64,000 bases of DNA, taken from assembly GCF_900096915.1 (NCBI RefSeq), contig NZ_FMYK01000001.1, positions 682,001-746,000 on the forward strand, in the 5' to 3' direction. Position numbers and translations under genes: made by a program. How positions within the stretch are numbered: the stretch's first letter is position 1; the number at the start of each line of letters is the position of its first letter. Under the pieces are notes generated by a model. The model saw nothing but the letters and a program-made list of their open reading frames with translations. It searched no databases and was not told the origin of the DNA. Below are positions 1-8,300 of the stretch, one piece after another. The DNA is from Acinetobacter marinus. GTDB taxonomy: Bacteria > Pseudomonadota > Gammaproteobacteria > Pseudomonadales > Moraxellaceae.

Positions 1-62
1 ATTTCATTTAAGATAATATGTGCAGCCAGCGAACATGCGCCTGGCGTGTAATACAGCTTCAT
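1..62 (-). CDS. Glutathione S-transferase, N-terminal fragment (cut by window edge)
   Basis: Reading leftward from an ATG at 62-60, the only open frame gives MKLYYTPGACSLAAHIILNE and then leaves the window. This is the typical opening of a bacterial beta-class glutathione S-transferase: the first strand of the thioredoxin fold followed by the TPGACS/A-type segment that carries the catalytic Cys or Ser. A purine-rich ribosome site (AGGGA) lies about six bases upstream. Such enzymes conjugate glutathione to electrophiles in the cytoplasm. Only 20 residues are visible, so the subfamily cannot be set. It is too short to appear as a long ORF but the match is distinctive. Confidence 0.72.
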   Translation of the reverse strand, partial: MKLYYTPGACSLAAHIILNE

Positions 63-237
63 TGTTTTTCCCTGTGATAACCTATGCTTAGTTGTAGTGT
101 GTTCTGCATCAACTTTCAAGTCCTAAAGTTTATCATCTTGCTACAACTTATGTATGACAGTCAGTTTGGATACTGCGTATACAGTTTTTTGCCATGTGTC
201 GTTATCATTATCTTCAAGTATTTTGCATTTTAAAAAA

Positions 238-507
238 TTAAAATTGCGCATCTCGCTCAAGTCTCGTACAAATCTGTTCAGGGTTTGAACTTTCAAGTGG
301 AATATGCTCCCCATCTTTTACAATATATCGTTCAACAGTATAACGCTGATTTTGGGCATCAAATTCACAGATGGTAGCGACATTCCCCTCATCAGCACGA
401 TAATAAAATACACACAGCCATGCAACGACAAGCAATGCCATCATAAGCACTGCTATACCGATCACTTTGAAGATTATCTTTGCTTTTTTCCAAATTTGTG
501 CTTGCAT
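238..507 (-). CDS. Small single-span membrane protein of unknown function
   Basis: Start at the ATG at 507 gives 89 residues beginning MQAQIWKKAK. A longer frame back to 543 would start inside the clpB terminator hairpin, so it is unlikely. A positively charged start is followed by one strongly hydrophobic segment (about residues 10-34), then a polar tail of about 55 residues with two cysteines (ICEFD and ICTRL), probably periplasmic or extracytoplasmic. No family recognised. It sits downstream of clpB on the same strand but beyond a terminator, so it is probably transcribed separately. The ribosome site is weak. It could be a minor envelope protein; no function is claimed. Confidence 0.5.
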   Translation of the reverse strand: MQAQIWKKAKIIFKVIGIAVLMMALLVVAWLCVFYYRADEGNVATICEFDAQNQRYTVERYIVKDGEHIPLESSNPEQICTRLERDAQF

Positions 508-528
508 GATAAAAAAACTGTAAAAGAA

Positions 529-560
529 AACCCCTCTTAACACATCATAAGAGAGGTTTT
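529..560 (-). terminator. Rho-independent terminator downstream of clpB
   Basis: An inverted repeat of about 12 bp with a short loop (AAACCTCTCTTA pairs with TAAGAGGGGTTT on the minus strand) followed by T/C-rich sequence. It lies 23 bases after the clpB stop codon and separates clpB from the small membrane gene. Confidence 0.75.
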
Positions 561-582
561 CTGACGAATCAATGATGAAAAA

Positions 583-3162
583 TCAACTCAACTTGAGTTT
601 CTCAAAAGCCAAGTGATCGCCATCTTTAGACACCACAATGGTATCGCCTGCGCTAAATTTCCCTGACAAAATATCATTTGCCAGTTCATTTTCCACTTTA
701 GACTGGATCGCACGTTTCAGTGGTCTTGCACCAAACACAGGATCATAGCCCGCATCAATCAACAAGCCAAAGGCATCGTCTTCGATACGCAAGCCAATCT
801 CACGCTCGGCAAGCCGATCACGCAAACGAGCGAGCTGAATGTCAGCAATACCACGCATTTGTGATTTTTGCAGACCGTGGAATACCACCACTTCATCAAT
901 ACGGTTAATAAACTCAGGACGGAAATGCTGACCGATCGCCGCCATCACCACCGCACGGACATCGTCATCACTTGCCCCTTCACCCAGCTCACGCACATCT
1001 TGCGAGCCAAGATTCGAGGTCATCACGATCACTGTATTTTTAAAGTCTACCACTCGACCTTGCGAATCGGTCAAACGCCCATCATCCAAGACTTGCAATA
1101 AGATATTGAACACATCAGGATGAGCTTTTTCCACCTCATCGAACAAGATCACGCTGTATGGCTTACGGCGCACCGCTTCGGTAAGCACACCACCTTCTTC
1201 ATAACCGACATAGCCTGGAGGCGCACCAACCAAACGGCTGACGCTGTGTTTCTCCATAAATTCGCTCATATCGATACGAATCATGGCATCATCACTGTCA
1301 AATAAGAAATTCGCCAATGCCTTAGTCAGCTCAGTTTTACCGACACCAGTTGGTCCAAGGAACAGGAATGAACCACTTGGACGATTCGGATCAGACAGCC
1401 CTGCTCGTGAACGACGCACTGCATTCGATACCGCTTTCACCGCTTCATCTTGTCCGACCACACGATTGTGCAAGAAGCTCTCCATATTCAGAAGCTTGTC
1501 ACGTTCACCTTGTAGCATTTTCGACACAGGAATCCCTGTTGCGGCACTGACCACTTCAGCGATTTCATTATCGGTGACTTTGTTTCGCAGTAATTTTGGT
1601 GCTTCATTTTCATCTGCGACTTCGGCTTTTTCCAATTGCTTTTGTAGCTCTGGAATCACGCCATATTGCAACCGCCCTGCTTCTGCCAAATCACCTTCAC
1701 GTTGTGCTTTCTCTAAGGCAATTTTGGCTTGGTCTAATTTCACTTGCACATCTTTATTGCCCTCGACCAAGGCTTTATCGGCACGCCACACTTCCTCAAG
1801 GTCATTATACTCTTTTTGCGTTTCGTTAATTTGACGCTCAAGTAACGATGCTTGAGATTTCGAGCCTGCGTCTTCCTCTTTTTTTACCTGTTCAAACTGC
1901 ATTTTCAGCTGAATCAAACGGCGATCGAGTTTATCCAAAGCCTCAGGTTTTGAGTCCAATTCCATCTTGATACGTGAAGCGGCTTCATCGATCAAATCAA
2001 TGGCTTTATCTGGCAATTGACGATCGGTGATATAGCGCTGTGACATTTTCGCCGCAGCAATAATCGCCGAATCTAAAATTTGTACGCCATGATGGGTGGC
2101 ATATTTCTCTTTTAGACCACGCAAGATGGCAATGGTATCTTCCACACTTGGCTCATCCACCAAGACTTTTTGGAAACGACGCTCAAGCGCAGGGTCTTTT
2201 TCGATATATTGGCGATATTCGTCCAAGGTTGTTGCGCCGACACAGCGTAATTCGCCACGTGCCAATGCAGGTTTGAGCATATTACCCGCATCCATCGCAC
2301 CATCGGTTTTACCTGCACCTACAAGCGTGTGAATCTCATCAATAAATAAGATCACTTGACCTTCTAGCTTTGCCAGTTCTTTCAATACCGCTTTGAGACG
2401 TTCTTCGAATTCGCCACGATATTTCGCACCTGCGAGCAATGACCCTAAATCTAAAGACAAAACACGTTTACCTTTTAGGCTTTCAGGCACTTCACCATTG
2501 ACGATGCGCTGCGCTAAACCTTCGACAATTGCAGTTTTACCGACACCTGGCTCGCCGATCAGTACAGGATTGTTTTTGGTACGGCGTGATAGTACTTGAA
2601 TGGTACGGCGAATCTCATCGTCACGACCAATCACAGGATCAAGTTTGCCTGCGAGCGCACGATCCGTTAGATCAATGGTGTATTTACCAAGCGCATCACG
2701 ATTTTCTTCATGGTTACTGGTGGTCACTTTTTCATTTCCTCGAATTTTTTCGATCACACTACGCAATTTTTTACCATCACCACCTGCGGCAGTGAACAAT
2801 TTGTGGGTTTCACCCTGCTCCGCCAAAGCCAAAAGCACCCAATCTGTGGTGAGAAATTCATCGCCCGCCTTTTGCGCATAGCCATCTGCCAGATTTAACA
2901 CTTTCGCTGCTTCTGGATTGAAATTGACGTCGCCTGTTGGATTGGCGATGGTTGGCGCATCTTGCAGCGCTTGATTGAGTTTATCTTTCAGCTCGGTGAG
3001 TTTGACACCCGCCTGTTGCAACAGACTTTGATTGGATGATTCTTCCAACAAAGTGGCGAGAATATGAATCGTACCAATCGAGGTATGATCTTTGCCCGTG
3101 GCTAAAGACTGTGCATCAGAGAGACTTTGTTGAAGTCGATCAGAGAATTTTTCAAAACGCAT
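583..3162 (-). CDS. clpB: ATP-dependent disaggregase ClpB (Hsp104 family)
   Basis: ClpB extracts polypeptides from aggregates together with DnaK/DnaJ/GrpE, working as a cytoplasmic hexamer with two AAA+ rings. The 859 residues match the usual length (about 857). Seen in order: N-terminal Clp repeat domain (residues 1-145), first AAA+ domain with Walker A GEPGVGKT at 203-210 and Walker B ILFIDEIH, the coiled-coil middle domain (about 400-520), second AAA+ domain with GPTGVGKT and VILFDEVEKAHPDV, and the C-terminal D2-small domain with the sensor GARPLKR. The ATG is preceded by AGGA at suitable spacing. Two sigma-32-like promoters lie upstream (separate entries). It is followed by a terminator, so it is monocistronic. 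Identification is secure. Confidence 0.99.
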   Translation of the reverse strand: MRFEKFSDRLQQSLSDAQSLATGKDHTSIGTIHILATLLEESSNQSLLQQAGVKLTELKDKLNQALQDAPTIANPTGDVNFNPEAAKVLNLADGYAQKAGDEFLTTDWVLLALAEQGETHKLFTAAGGDGKKLRSVIEKIRGNEKVTTSNHEENRDALGKYTIDLTDRALAGKLDPVIGRDDEIRRTIQVLSRRTKNNPVLIGEPGVGKTAIVEGLAQRIVNGEVPESLKGKRVLSLDLGSLLAGAKYRGEFEERLKAVLKELAKLEGQVILFIDEIHTLVGAGKTDGAMDAGNMLKPALARGELRCVGATTLDEYRQYIEKDPALERRFQKVLVDEPSVEDTIAILRGLKEKYATHHGVQILDSAIIAAAKMSQRYITDRQLPDKAIDLIDEAASRIKMELDSKPEALDKLDRRLIQLKMQFEQVKKEEDAGSKSQASLLERQINETQKEYNDLEEVWRADKALVEGNKDVQVKLDQAKIALEKAQREGDLAEAGRLQYGVIPELQKQLEKAEVADENEAPKLLRNKVTDNEIAEVVSAATGIPVSKMLQGERDKLLNMESFLHNRVVGQDEAVKAVSNAVRRSRAGLSDPNRPSGSFLFLGPTGVGKTELTKALANFLFDSDDAMIRIDMSEFMEKHSVSRLVGAPPGYVGYEEGGVLTEAVRRKPYSVILFDEVEKAHPDVFNILLQVLDDGRLTDSQGRVVDFKNTVIVMTSNLGSQDVRELGEGASDDDVRAVVMAAIGQHFRPEFINRIDEVVVFHGLQKSQMRGIADIQLARLRDRLAEREIGLRIEDDAFGLLIDAGYDPVFGARPLKRAIQSKVENELANDILSGKFSAGDTIVVSKDGDHLAFEKLKLS

Positions 3163-3196
3163 TTGTTATTATCCTAAAACTATTGACATGACTCAT

Positions 3197-3224
3197 AGAT
3201 AGGTGCAAATAGCAAGATTTCAAG
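3197..3224 (-). promoter_or_regulatory. Proximal sigma-32-like heat-shock promoter of clpB
   Basis: On the minus strand CTTGAAA, 13 bases, then ACCTATCT. The sigma-32 consensus is CTTGAAA - 11 to 16 bases - CCCCATNT, so the -35 is exact and the -10 differs at two positions. It would start transcription roughly 30 bases before the clpB start codon. Confidence 0.55.
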
Positions 3225-3285
3225 TATTATTTATTGATATTTTTCAAAATGTTATGTCTAAAATTTAGATAGAAATCAGTTGTAT

Positions 3286-3314
3286 TAATGGTGGTTAGAA
3301 TGACTTTTTTCAAG
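3286..3314 (-). promoter_or_regulatory. Distal sigma-32-like heat-shock promoter of clpB
   Basis: On the minus strand CTTGAAA, 13 bases, then CCACCATTA, close to the sigma-32 pattern CTTGAAA-N13-CCCCATNTA. It has the same spacer length as the proximal site and lies about 125 bases upstream of the clpB ATG. Confidence 0.6.
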
Positions 3315-3422
3315 GCTGGTTTTGCCTAAAAATCTTAACTCGAGACGATGCTTTGCTTCTAATACCAAATCTTTTTAACCGCCATTTTTTTAATCACCGA
3401 AATTTTTTAACGTCGAAACTTT

Positions 3423-3842
3423 TTAACGACGAAACCTGCCAAGATAAATATCTCGTTGATCTTGCCAGTTTTGTCCCATCATCAGATAACACATGAGCAG
3501 CACATAACATATGACCAGCAAATATAATGCAATATGGAGTTCACCATATAAGAACAAAGTAAACAAAACAAATCCAAAAGTATTTCGTTTCGCTTGCGGT
3601 TTGCCGTCTATGATTTGTAGTGATAAATGATGTGTGAGATAGACCACAGAACCAAATATACAAAAAGTAAATAATAGCGCCAAAGGATTTTTGAATGTAT
3701 CTGCGTGTTTAAGAAAAAGTACAATGACAAAGGACGCAATGAATATCACATTGGCAACTCGCACCATCAATGCCAACTTCTGATTATATGCAGTGCGATC
3801 AATTTGAAAATAAGCCCGTAAGAGTTTTAGCATATCGTTCAT
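3423..3842 (-). CDS. Unknown multi-span membrane protein
   Basis: A 139-residue protein with about four hydrophobic segments: residues 29-46, 53-72, 88-108 and a C-terminal one near 106-122, ending in a charged tail with several arginines. No recognised family or catalytic motif. It lies between the bet operon and clpB on the same strand. Its stop codon overlaps a run of imperfect TTTTTAAC-containing repeats (about 3374-3433). The start ATG at 3842 fits a short polar N-terminus (MNDMLKLLRAYF). The residue composition suggests a real inner-membrane protein rather than a chance frame. Confidence 0.6.
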   Translation of the reverse strand: MNDMLKLLRAYFQIDRTAYNQKLALMVRVANVIFIASFVIVLFLKHADTFKNPLALLFTFCIFGSVVYLTHHLSLQIIDGKPQAKRNTFGFVLFTLFLYGELHIALYLLVICYVLLMCYLMMGQNWQDQRDIYLGRFRR

Positions 3843-3893
3843 TATAATCAGAAATTTTTAGGATATTAATTATTCGCTCATCCTGACACAAAA

Positions 3894-3915
3894 AAGCCAC
3901 TTCGAAAAGTGGCTT
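3894..3915 (-). terminator. Terminator of the betIBA operon
   Basis: A perfect 9-bp stem (AAGCCACTT / AAGTGGCTT) with a four-base loop, followed on the minus strand by a TTTTTT run. It lies 37 bases past the betA stop. Confidence 0.85.
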
Positions 3916-3951
3916 GATTGATGCCTTTAAACTATTAGGTCTGTGATGCCA

Positions 3952-5631
3952 TTAGATAATTTTTGGCGTTGGCGTACTCGCTTTAAAGAATGGCGCATCT
4001 GACGGTGCAAGTGGCGCTTGACCACGCACATGATCGGCAATTTTTTCACCAATCATGATGGTAGTGGCATTCAAGTTCCCCGTAATAATGATCGGCATGA
4101 TCGACGCATCGACCACACGCAGACCTTGCATGCCATGCACTCGTCCATAGCCATCTACCGCAGCCATATCATCTTCACCCATCTTACAAGAGCCACATGG
4201 ATGATACGCAGTTTCCGCATGTTGACGGACAAATTCATCCAGCTCCGCATCGGTTTGTAGCGCATTGCTTGGGCTGATTTCTTCACCACGATACGGATCA
4301 AGTGCAGGCTGTTTCATGATCTCACGGGTGATGCGAATGCCATCACGAAATTCCCGCCAGTCTTGTTCAGCACTCATGTAGTTGAACAAAATACTTGGAT
4401 GCTCGAATGGATCTTTAGATTTGAGTTTGATCCGTCCACGTGATGGCGAACGCATTGAACCAACGTGAGCTTGGAAGCCGTGCGCCTGAATTGCATTCGA
4501 ACCATTATAGTTAATCGCCACAGGCAAGAAATGATATTGGATATTTGGCCAGTCAAACTCATCTGATGAACGAATAAAGCCACCCGCTTCAAACTGATTA
4601 CTTGCGCCAATGCCTTGCCCAAGGAACATCCATTCTGCACCAATTTTCGGTTGGTTATACCATTTCAATGCAGGATATAGGCTAACAGGTTGCGTGCATT
4701 TATATTGCAGATACATTTCCAAGTGATCTTGCAGATTTTCACCAACACCCGGTAAGTCATGCACCACATCAATATCCATCGATTGCAAAAATGCTGAATT
4801 ACCGACACCTGAACGCTGTAGAATTTGTGGTGAGGCAATTGCTCCTGCGCAAAGTAGCACTTCTTTTGCTGCGTTGACTCGGATCAGATTCGACTTGTTA
4901 CCACGATGAATATATTCCACGCCGACGGCTTGTTTGCCATTAAACAAGATTTTATTGGTCATGGCGTGGGTGATGATGGTGAGATTGTCACGATCTTTTG
5001 CCATATCCAAATAACCACGTGCGGTACTTGAACGACGCCCTTCTTTGGTCACGGTACGATCCATTGGACCAAAGCCTTCTTGCTGATAACCGTTCAAGTC
5101 ATCGGTACGAGGATAGCCCGCTTGCACACCGGCTTCGACCATGGCATGGAACAATACATTATTGCCTTGCTTTGGTGTTGCAACGGAGACAGGACCTTCG
5201 CCACCATGATAGTCATTGCCACCAATATCACGGGTTTCAGCTTTTTTATAGTACGGTAAGCAATCTGCATAGCGCCAATGTTCTAAGCCCTTAATCTCAG
5301 ACCACTGTTCCAAATCCATGGCATTACCACGGATATAGCACATGCCATTGATCAGTGATGAACCACCCAAGCCTTTGCCTCGACCACATTCCATACGGCG
5401 ATTGTTCATATGAGGTTCAGGGTCGGTGAGGTATGCCCAATTGTAGCGCTTGCCTTGTAGTGGATACGCCAAAGCAGCTGGCATCTGGGTGCGAAAATCG
5501 ATGCGATGATCAGGTCCGCCCGCTTCGAGCAGGAGCACTGTAGTATTTTTATCTTCGGTCAAGCGTGCTGCCAAAACATTACCCGCAGAGCCTGCGCCGA
5601 TAATGATGTAATCATAATTCTGTTGCGTCAT
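3952..5631 (-). CDS. betA: Choline dehydrogenase (GMC oxidoreductase)
   Basis: Oxidises choline to betaine aldehyde at the membrane using FAD and feeding the respiratory chain; this is step one of glycine betaine synthesis. The 559 residues match BetA (about 556 in E. coli). Seen: the FAD dinucleotide motif GAGSAG at 12-17, the GMC signature around GRGKGLGGSSLINGM, a second GMC signature near GAIASPQILQRSGVG, and the C-terminal HPCGSCKMG that carries the catalytic histidine. AGAGG precedes the ATG at normal spacing. It is the last gene of betI-betB-betA, 118 bases after betB with a stem-loop between them. Close relatives include other GMC alcohol dehydrogenases, but the operon context settles the call. 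Confidence 0.96.
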   Translation of the reverse strand: MTQQNYDYIIIGAGSAGNVLAARLTEDKNTTVLLLEAGGPDHRIDFRTQMPAALAYPLQGKRYNWAYLTDPEPHMNNRRMECGRGKGLGGSSLINGMCYIRGNAMDLEQWSEIKGLEHWRYADCLPYYKKAETRDIGGNDYHGGEGPVSVATPKQGNNVLFHAMVEAGVQAGYPRTDDLNGYQQEGFGPMDRTVTKEGRRSSTARGYLDMAKDRDNLTIITHAMTNKILFNGKQAVGVEYIHRGNKSNLIRVNAAKEVLLCAGAIASPQILQRSGVGNSAFLQSMDIDVVHDLPGVGENLQDHLEMYLQYKCTQPVSLYPALKWYNQPKIGAEWMFLGQGIGASNQFEAGGFIRSSDEFDWPNIQYHFLPVAINYNGSNAIQAHGFQAHVGSMRSPSRGRIKLKSKDPFEHPSILFNYMSAEQDWREFRDGIRITREIMKQPALDPYRGEEISPSNALQTDAELDEFVRQHAETAYHPCGSCKMGEDDMAAVDGYGRVHGMQGLRVVDASIMPIIITGNLNATTIMIGEKIADHVRGQAPLAPSDAPFFKASTPTPKII

Positions 5632-5656
5632 CTGTATGCCTCTTTGATTGTGTCAA

Positions 5657-5694
5657 ATTGGTTTGGATTGATGCCATGAGTTATCTAAACCAAT
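5657..5694 (-). other. Stem-loop between betB and betA
   Basis: ATTGGTTTGGAT at 5657-5668 pairs with ATCTAAACCAAT at 5683-5694, with one mismatch and a 14-base loop. There is no T-run after it on the minus strand, so it is not a classical terminator. It may protect or process the betB-betA mRNA; that is inference. Confidence 0.4.
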
Positions 5695-5749
5695 GACATC
5701 AGCATTTTTCATTTCATTTTTCTGCAGAAACATTGTTATCTGCATGGAA

Positions 5750-7228
5750 TCAGTTTGCACTAAATACCGACTGGAATGGCTCTAACTCGACTTGTACCGA
5801 CTTGATTTGGGTATAGTGTTCAAGTGTTGATAGCCCATTTTCACGTCCCACACCCGATTGCTTATAGCCACCAACTGGCATCTCGGCGGCAGATTCACCC
5901 CAAGTGTTAATCCAGCAAATGCCTGCTTCGATCTGGTGAATGATGCGGTGCGCACGATTTAAGTTTTGACTGACCACACCCGCTGCCAAGCCATACACGG
6001 TGTTATTGGCACGCTCGATCACTTCTTCCTCACTGTCGTAGCTGAGAATGCTCATCACAGGACCAAAGATTTCATGCTGAACGATGTCCATCTCATCGGT
6101 ACAATCGGTAAATACCGTCGGCTGTACAAATGCACCTTTGGCAAATTCACCCTCAGTATGACGCTCACCACCTGCAAGCAAAGTGGCGCCCTGTTGTTTG
6201 CCTTTTTCGATGAAGCCGAGGACTTTTTCCATGTGGGCAAAACTGGATAAAGGCCCAAAATTGGTCGCTTCGTCCAAAGGTTGCCCAAGATGAATAAATG
6301 GCATGCGTGCAAGGATTTTTTGCTCAAATTCTGCTTTTAAGCTGCTTGGAATAAACACCCGTGTGCCGTTGGTACAGACCTGACCTGAACTATAGAAATT
6401 CGCCATCATGGCAATATCCGCCGCCAAGTCTAAATCCGCATCATCACAGATAATCAGCGGTGATTTTCCGCCAAGTTCCATAGTGACTTCTTTGAGTGAT
6501 GATTGCGCCGCTTGTGCCATGACATGCTTGCCCGTACTCACGCCACCAGTGAACGAGACTTTAGCGATTTCAGGATGCGAAGTCAGGTACGATCCGACTT
6601 CACCACCACCTGTGACCACATTAAATACACCATCTGGCACACCCGCTTCGGTGTAAATCTCAGCTAATTTCAATGTAGTCAGCGGTGTCACTTCACTGGC
6701 TTTAAACACCATGGCATTGCCCGCAGCCAGTGCTGGTGCAGACTTCCATAGGGCGATCTGAATCGGATAATTCCACGCACCAATGCCAGCCACCACACCA
6801 AGTGGCTCACGGCGTGTATAGACAAACGATCCTGTACGCAGTGGGATTTGCTGACCTTCGATCGCAGGCACTAGCCCTGCATAATATTCAAGCACATCGG
6901 CACCCGTGACAATGTCCACCGCAACCGTTTCACTATAGGCTTTGCCACTGTCTAGGCTTTCAAGTTTTGCCAGATCATCATTGCGCTCACGCAAAATATC
7001 CACCGCTTTACGCAAAATGCGTGAGCGTTGCATTGCGGTCATCTCCGCCCAGACTTTTTGTCCTTGCTGTGCTGATTTTACTGCACGATCGACATCTTCT
7101 TTGCCACAACACGGTAGCTCCGCCAATACTTCGCCATTGGCAGGATTAATACTTTGAAAGGTTTGAATGGTGGTTGCATCCACATACTGACCATGAATAT
7201 ATGGGCGTTGCTGATTCAAATTCGTCAA
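5750..7228 (-). CDS. betB: Betaine aldehyde dehydrogenase
   Basis: Oxidises betaine aldehyde to glycine betaine with NAD(P)+ in the cytoplasm. Seen: the Rossmann NAD-binding region, the ELGGKSP motif with the general-base glutamate, the SSGQVCTNGTR motif with the nucleophilic cysteine, and the C-terminal aldehyde dehydrogenase fold. Start choice: the frame extends to ATG-ATG at 7246-7241, but the sequence right after them, GAGGAG, is the best ribosome site. It lies seven bases before a TTG at 7228, so TTG is taken as the start. This gives 492 residues (MTNLNQQRPYIHG) against 490 in E. coli. Second gene of the operon after betI. Confidence 0.95.
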   Translation of the reverse strand: MTNLNQQRPYIHGQYVDATTIQTFQSINPANGEVLAELPCCGKEDVDRAVKSAQQGQKVWAEMTAMQRSRILRKAVDILRERNDDLAKLESLDSGKAYSETVAVDIVTGADVLEYYAGLVPAIEGQQIPLRTGSFVYTRREPLGVVAGIGAWNYPIQIALWKSAPALAAGNAMVFKASEVTPLTTLKLAEIYTEAGVPDGVFNVVTGGGEVGSYLTSHPEIAKVSFTGGVSTGKHVMAQAAQSSLKEVTMELGGKSPLIICDDADLDLAADIAMMANFYSSGQVCTNGTRVFIPSSLKAEFEQKILARMPFIHLGQPLDEATNFGPLSSFAHMEKVLGFIEKGKQQGATLLAGGERHTEGEFAKGAFVQPTVFTDCTDEMDIVQHEIFGPVMSILSYDSEEEVIERANNTVYGLAAGVVSQNLNRAHRIIHQIEAGICWINTWGESAAEMPVGGYKQSGVGRENGLSTLEHYTQIKSVQVELEPFQSVFSAN

Positions 7229-7280
7229 AATCTTTCTCCTCATCAAATCTTAAGCAGATTGCCTGAGTGGCAAATCACTG

Positions 7281-7376
7281 TTTAAAACTGCTATTCAAAA
7301 ACTGCTATTTAAAAACTACTATTTAAAAACTACTATTCAAAAACTGCTATTTAAAATTTAAGGTTTAAAAACGACG
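7281..7376. repeat. Tandem 14-bp repeat between betI and betB
   Basis: Seven consecutive copies of a 14-base unit close to TTYAAAAACTRCTA. Copies two to five are nearly identical (7294-7349), the first is one base short, and the last two are degenerate. The array fills most of the gap between the betI stop and the betB start and is A+T-rich. Copy number may vary between strains. Confidence 0.85.
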
Positions 7377-7394
7377 TGTTAAAAAACATGTTGG

Positions 7395-7988
7395 TCACGG
7401 TACTGTTTGGCTTTGAAGTTGACATTGAATGTAGCTTTGACAAACATTTAGCACTTCATCTAAGTCAAATTCACTTTGCAATAAGGTTCCTCGTAACCAA
7501 AAGCCATCAATCAATGCGGCAAGTCCCAATGCAGACTGCTCTGCATGCTTCTCATCCAGCACTTTTAAAAATTCATGCTTGAGATTGGAATGTAAACGGC
7601 GATGATTCATCTGTTGTAAACGGTGCAAATCAGGCTGATAAAAACTATTCGCCCAAAAGGCAAGCCACGTATTCATCGCCGCCTTACTGACTTGTGATGC
7701 AGAAAAGTTGCCACAAATAATCGCAGTCAATCGTGCCTCGGGCGTATGCTCAGCATGTGCCAATGCCTCAGCAATTTCACGACCAAGCTCTTTGAGCAAA
7801 TAACGCATCGTCGCCTCAATCAAGCCATGCTTGTCTTGGAAATAATGACTAATAATGCCTGTCGAAACACCTGCACGCTTGGCGATTTGGCTGAGTGAGG
7901 CATCCGCAAAACCAAGCTCACTGACCGCTGATAAAGTCGCATCAATCAGTTGTTGACGGCGAATTGGCTGCATTCCCACTTTTGGCAT
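7395..7988 (-). CDS. betI: TetR-family repressor BetI
   Basis: Represses the choline-to-betaine genes and is relieved by choline. The 197 residues match BetI (about 195). The N-terminus PKVGMQPIRRQQLIDAT and the helix-turn-helix segment around residues 30-50 (SQIAKRAGVSTGIISHYF) are typical of BetI. The C-terminal half keeps the WLAFWANSF segment seen in BetI proteins. It is the first gene of betI-betB-betA and is divergent from betT; the shared intergenic region holds a palindrome that fits a BetI operator. Confidence 0.95.
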   Translation of the reverse strand: MPKVGMQPIRRQQLIDATLSAVSELGFADASLSQIAKRAGVSTGIISHYFQDKHGLIEATMRYLLKELGREIAEALAHAEHTPEARLTAIICGNFSASQVSKAAMNTWLAFWANSFYQPDLHRLQQMNHRRLHSNLKHEFLKVLDEKHAEQSALGLAALIDGFWLRGTLLQSEFDLDEVLNVCQSYIQCQLQSQTVP

Positions 7989-8100
7989 GGCGATGGACTA
8001 CTCTCTATAAAAATATCAAACTAATTTACTGAGCAAATGAACTTAACAAACCTACTAAGCAAATCTTTACTTTGTCGTTCAAAAAAACAACTTTGTATTT

Positions 8101-8133
8101 TTAATTGAACGATCAATCAAAATAAATTATAAT
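8101..8133 (+). promoter_or_regulatory. betT promoter with overlapping BetI-type operator
   Basis: TTGAAC at 8105-8110 and TATAAT at 8128-8133 are separated by 17 bases, a near-consensus sigma-70 promoter reading toward betT. The palindrome TTAATTGAACGATCAATCAA at 8101-8120 (8 of 10 symmetric positions) covers the -35. It matches the TTGA-x-TGAACGTTCAATCAA-like operator known for BetI. A second half-site-like GTCGTTCAA lies near 8079-8087. Repression by occlusion of the -35 is inferred. Confidence 0.7.
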
Positions 8134-8175
8134 CCCATTTGTCCTTTGATGTACAGCCCAGTTTGTTTTCATTGT

Positions 8176-8227
8176 GCAAATTCCGTCATGTCACGCCATT
8201 TGGCTGATTGAGATGACGGAGTTTTGC
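8176..8227 (+). other. Long inverted repeat in the betT leader
   Basis: TCCGTCAT at 8182-8189 pairs with ATGACGGA at 8213-8220. Outer arms GCAAA (8176-8180) and TTTTGC (8222-8227) extend the stem to about 13 bp with a small bulge, enclosing 23 bases. It lies in the roughly 160-base untranslated leader between the predicted start site and betT. No known riboswitch pattern was recognised. The rest of 7989-8300 holds only the promoter and operator. Confidence 0.5.
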
Positions 8228-8300
8228 ATCAACCCAAATCGGAGAAATCAAAGTGCGCTGTAAATCTGCGATTTTTAATTAAATTATACGGAACAGATTT

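Noticed and set aside
1283..1834. 183-residue open frame on the plus strand inside clpB
   Set aside because: Fully antisense to clpB, composition Ser/Arg-rich, no ribosome site or recognisable motif.
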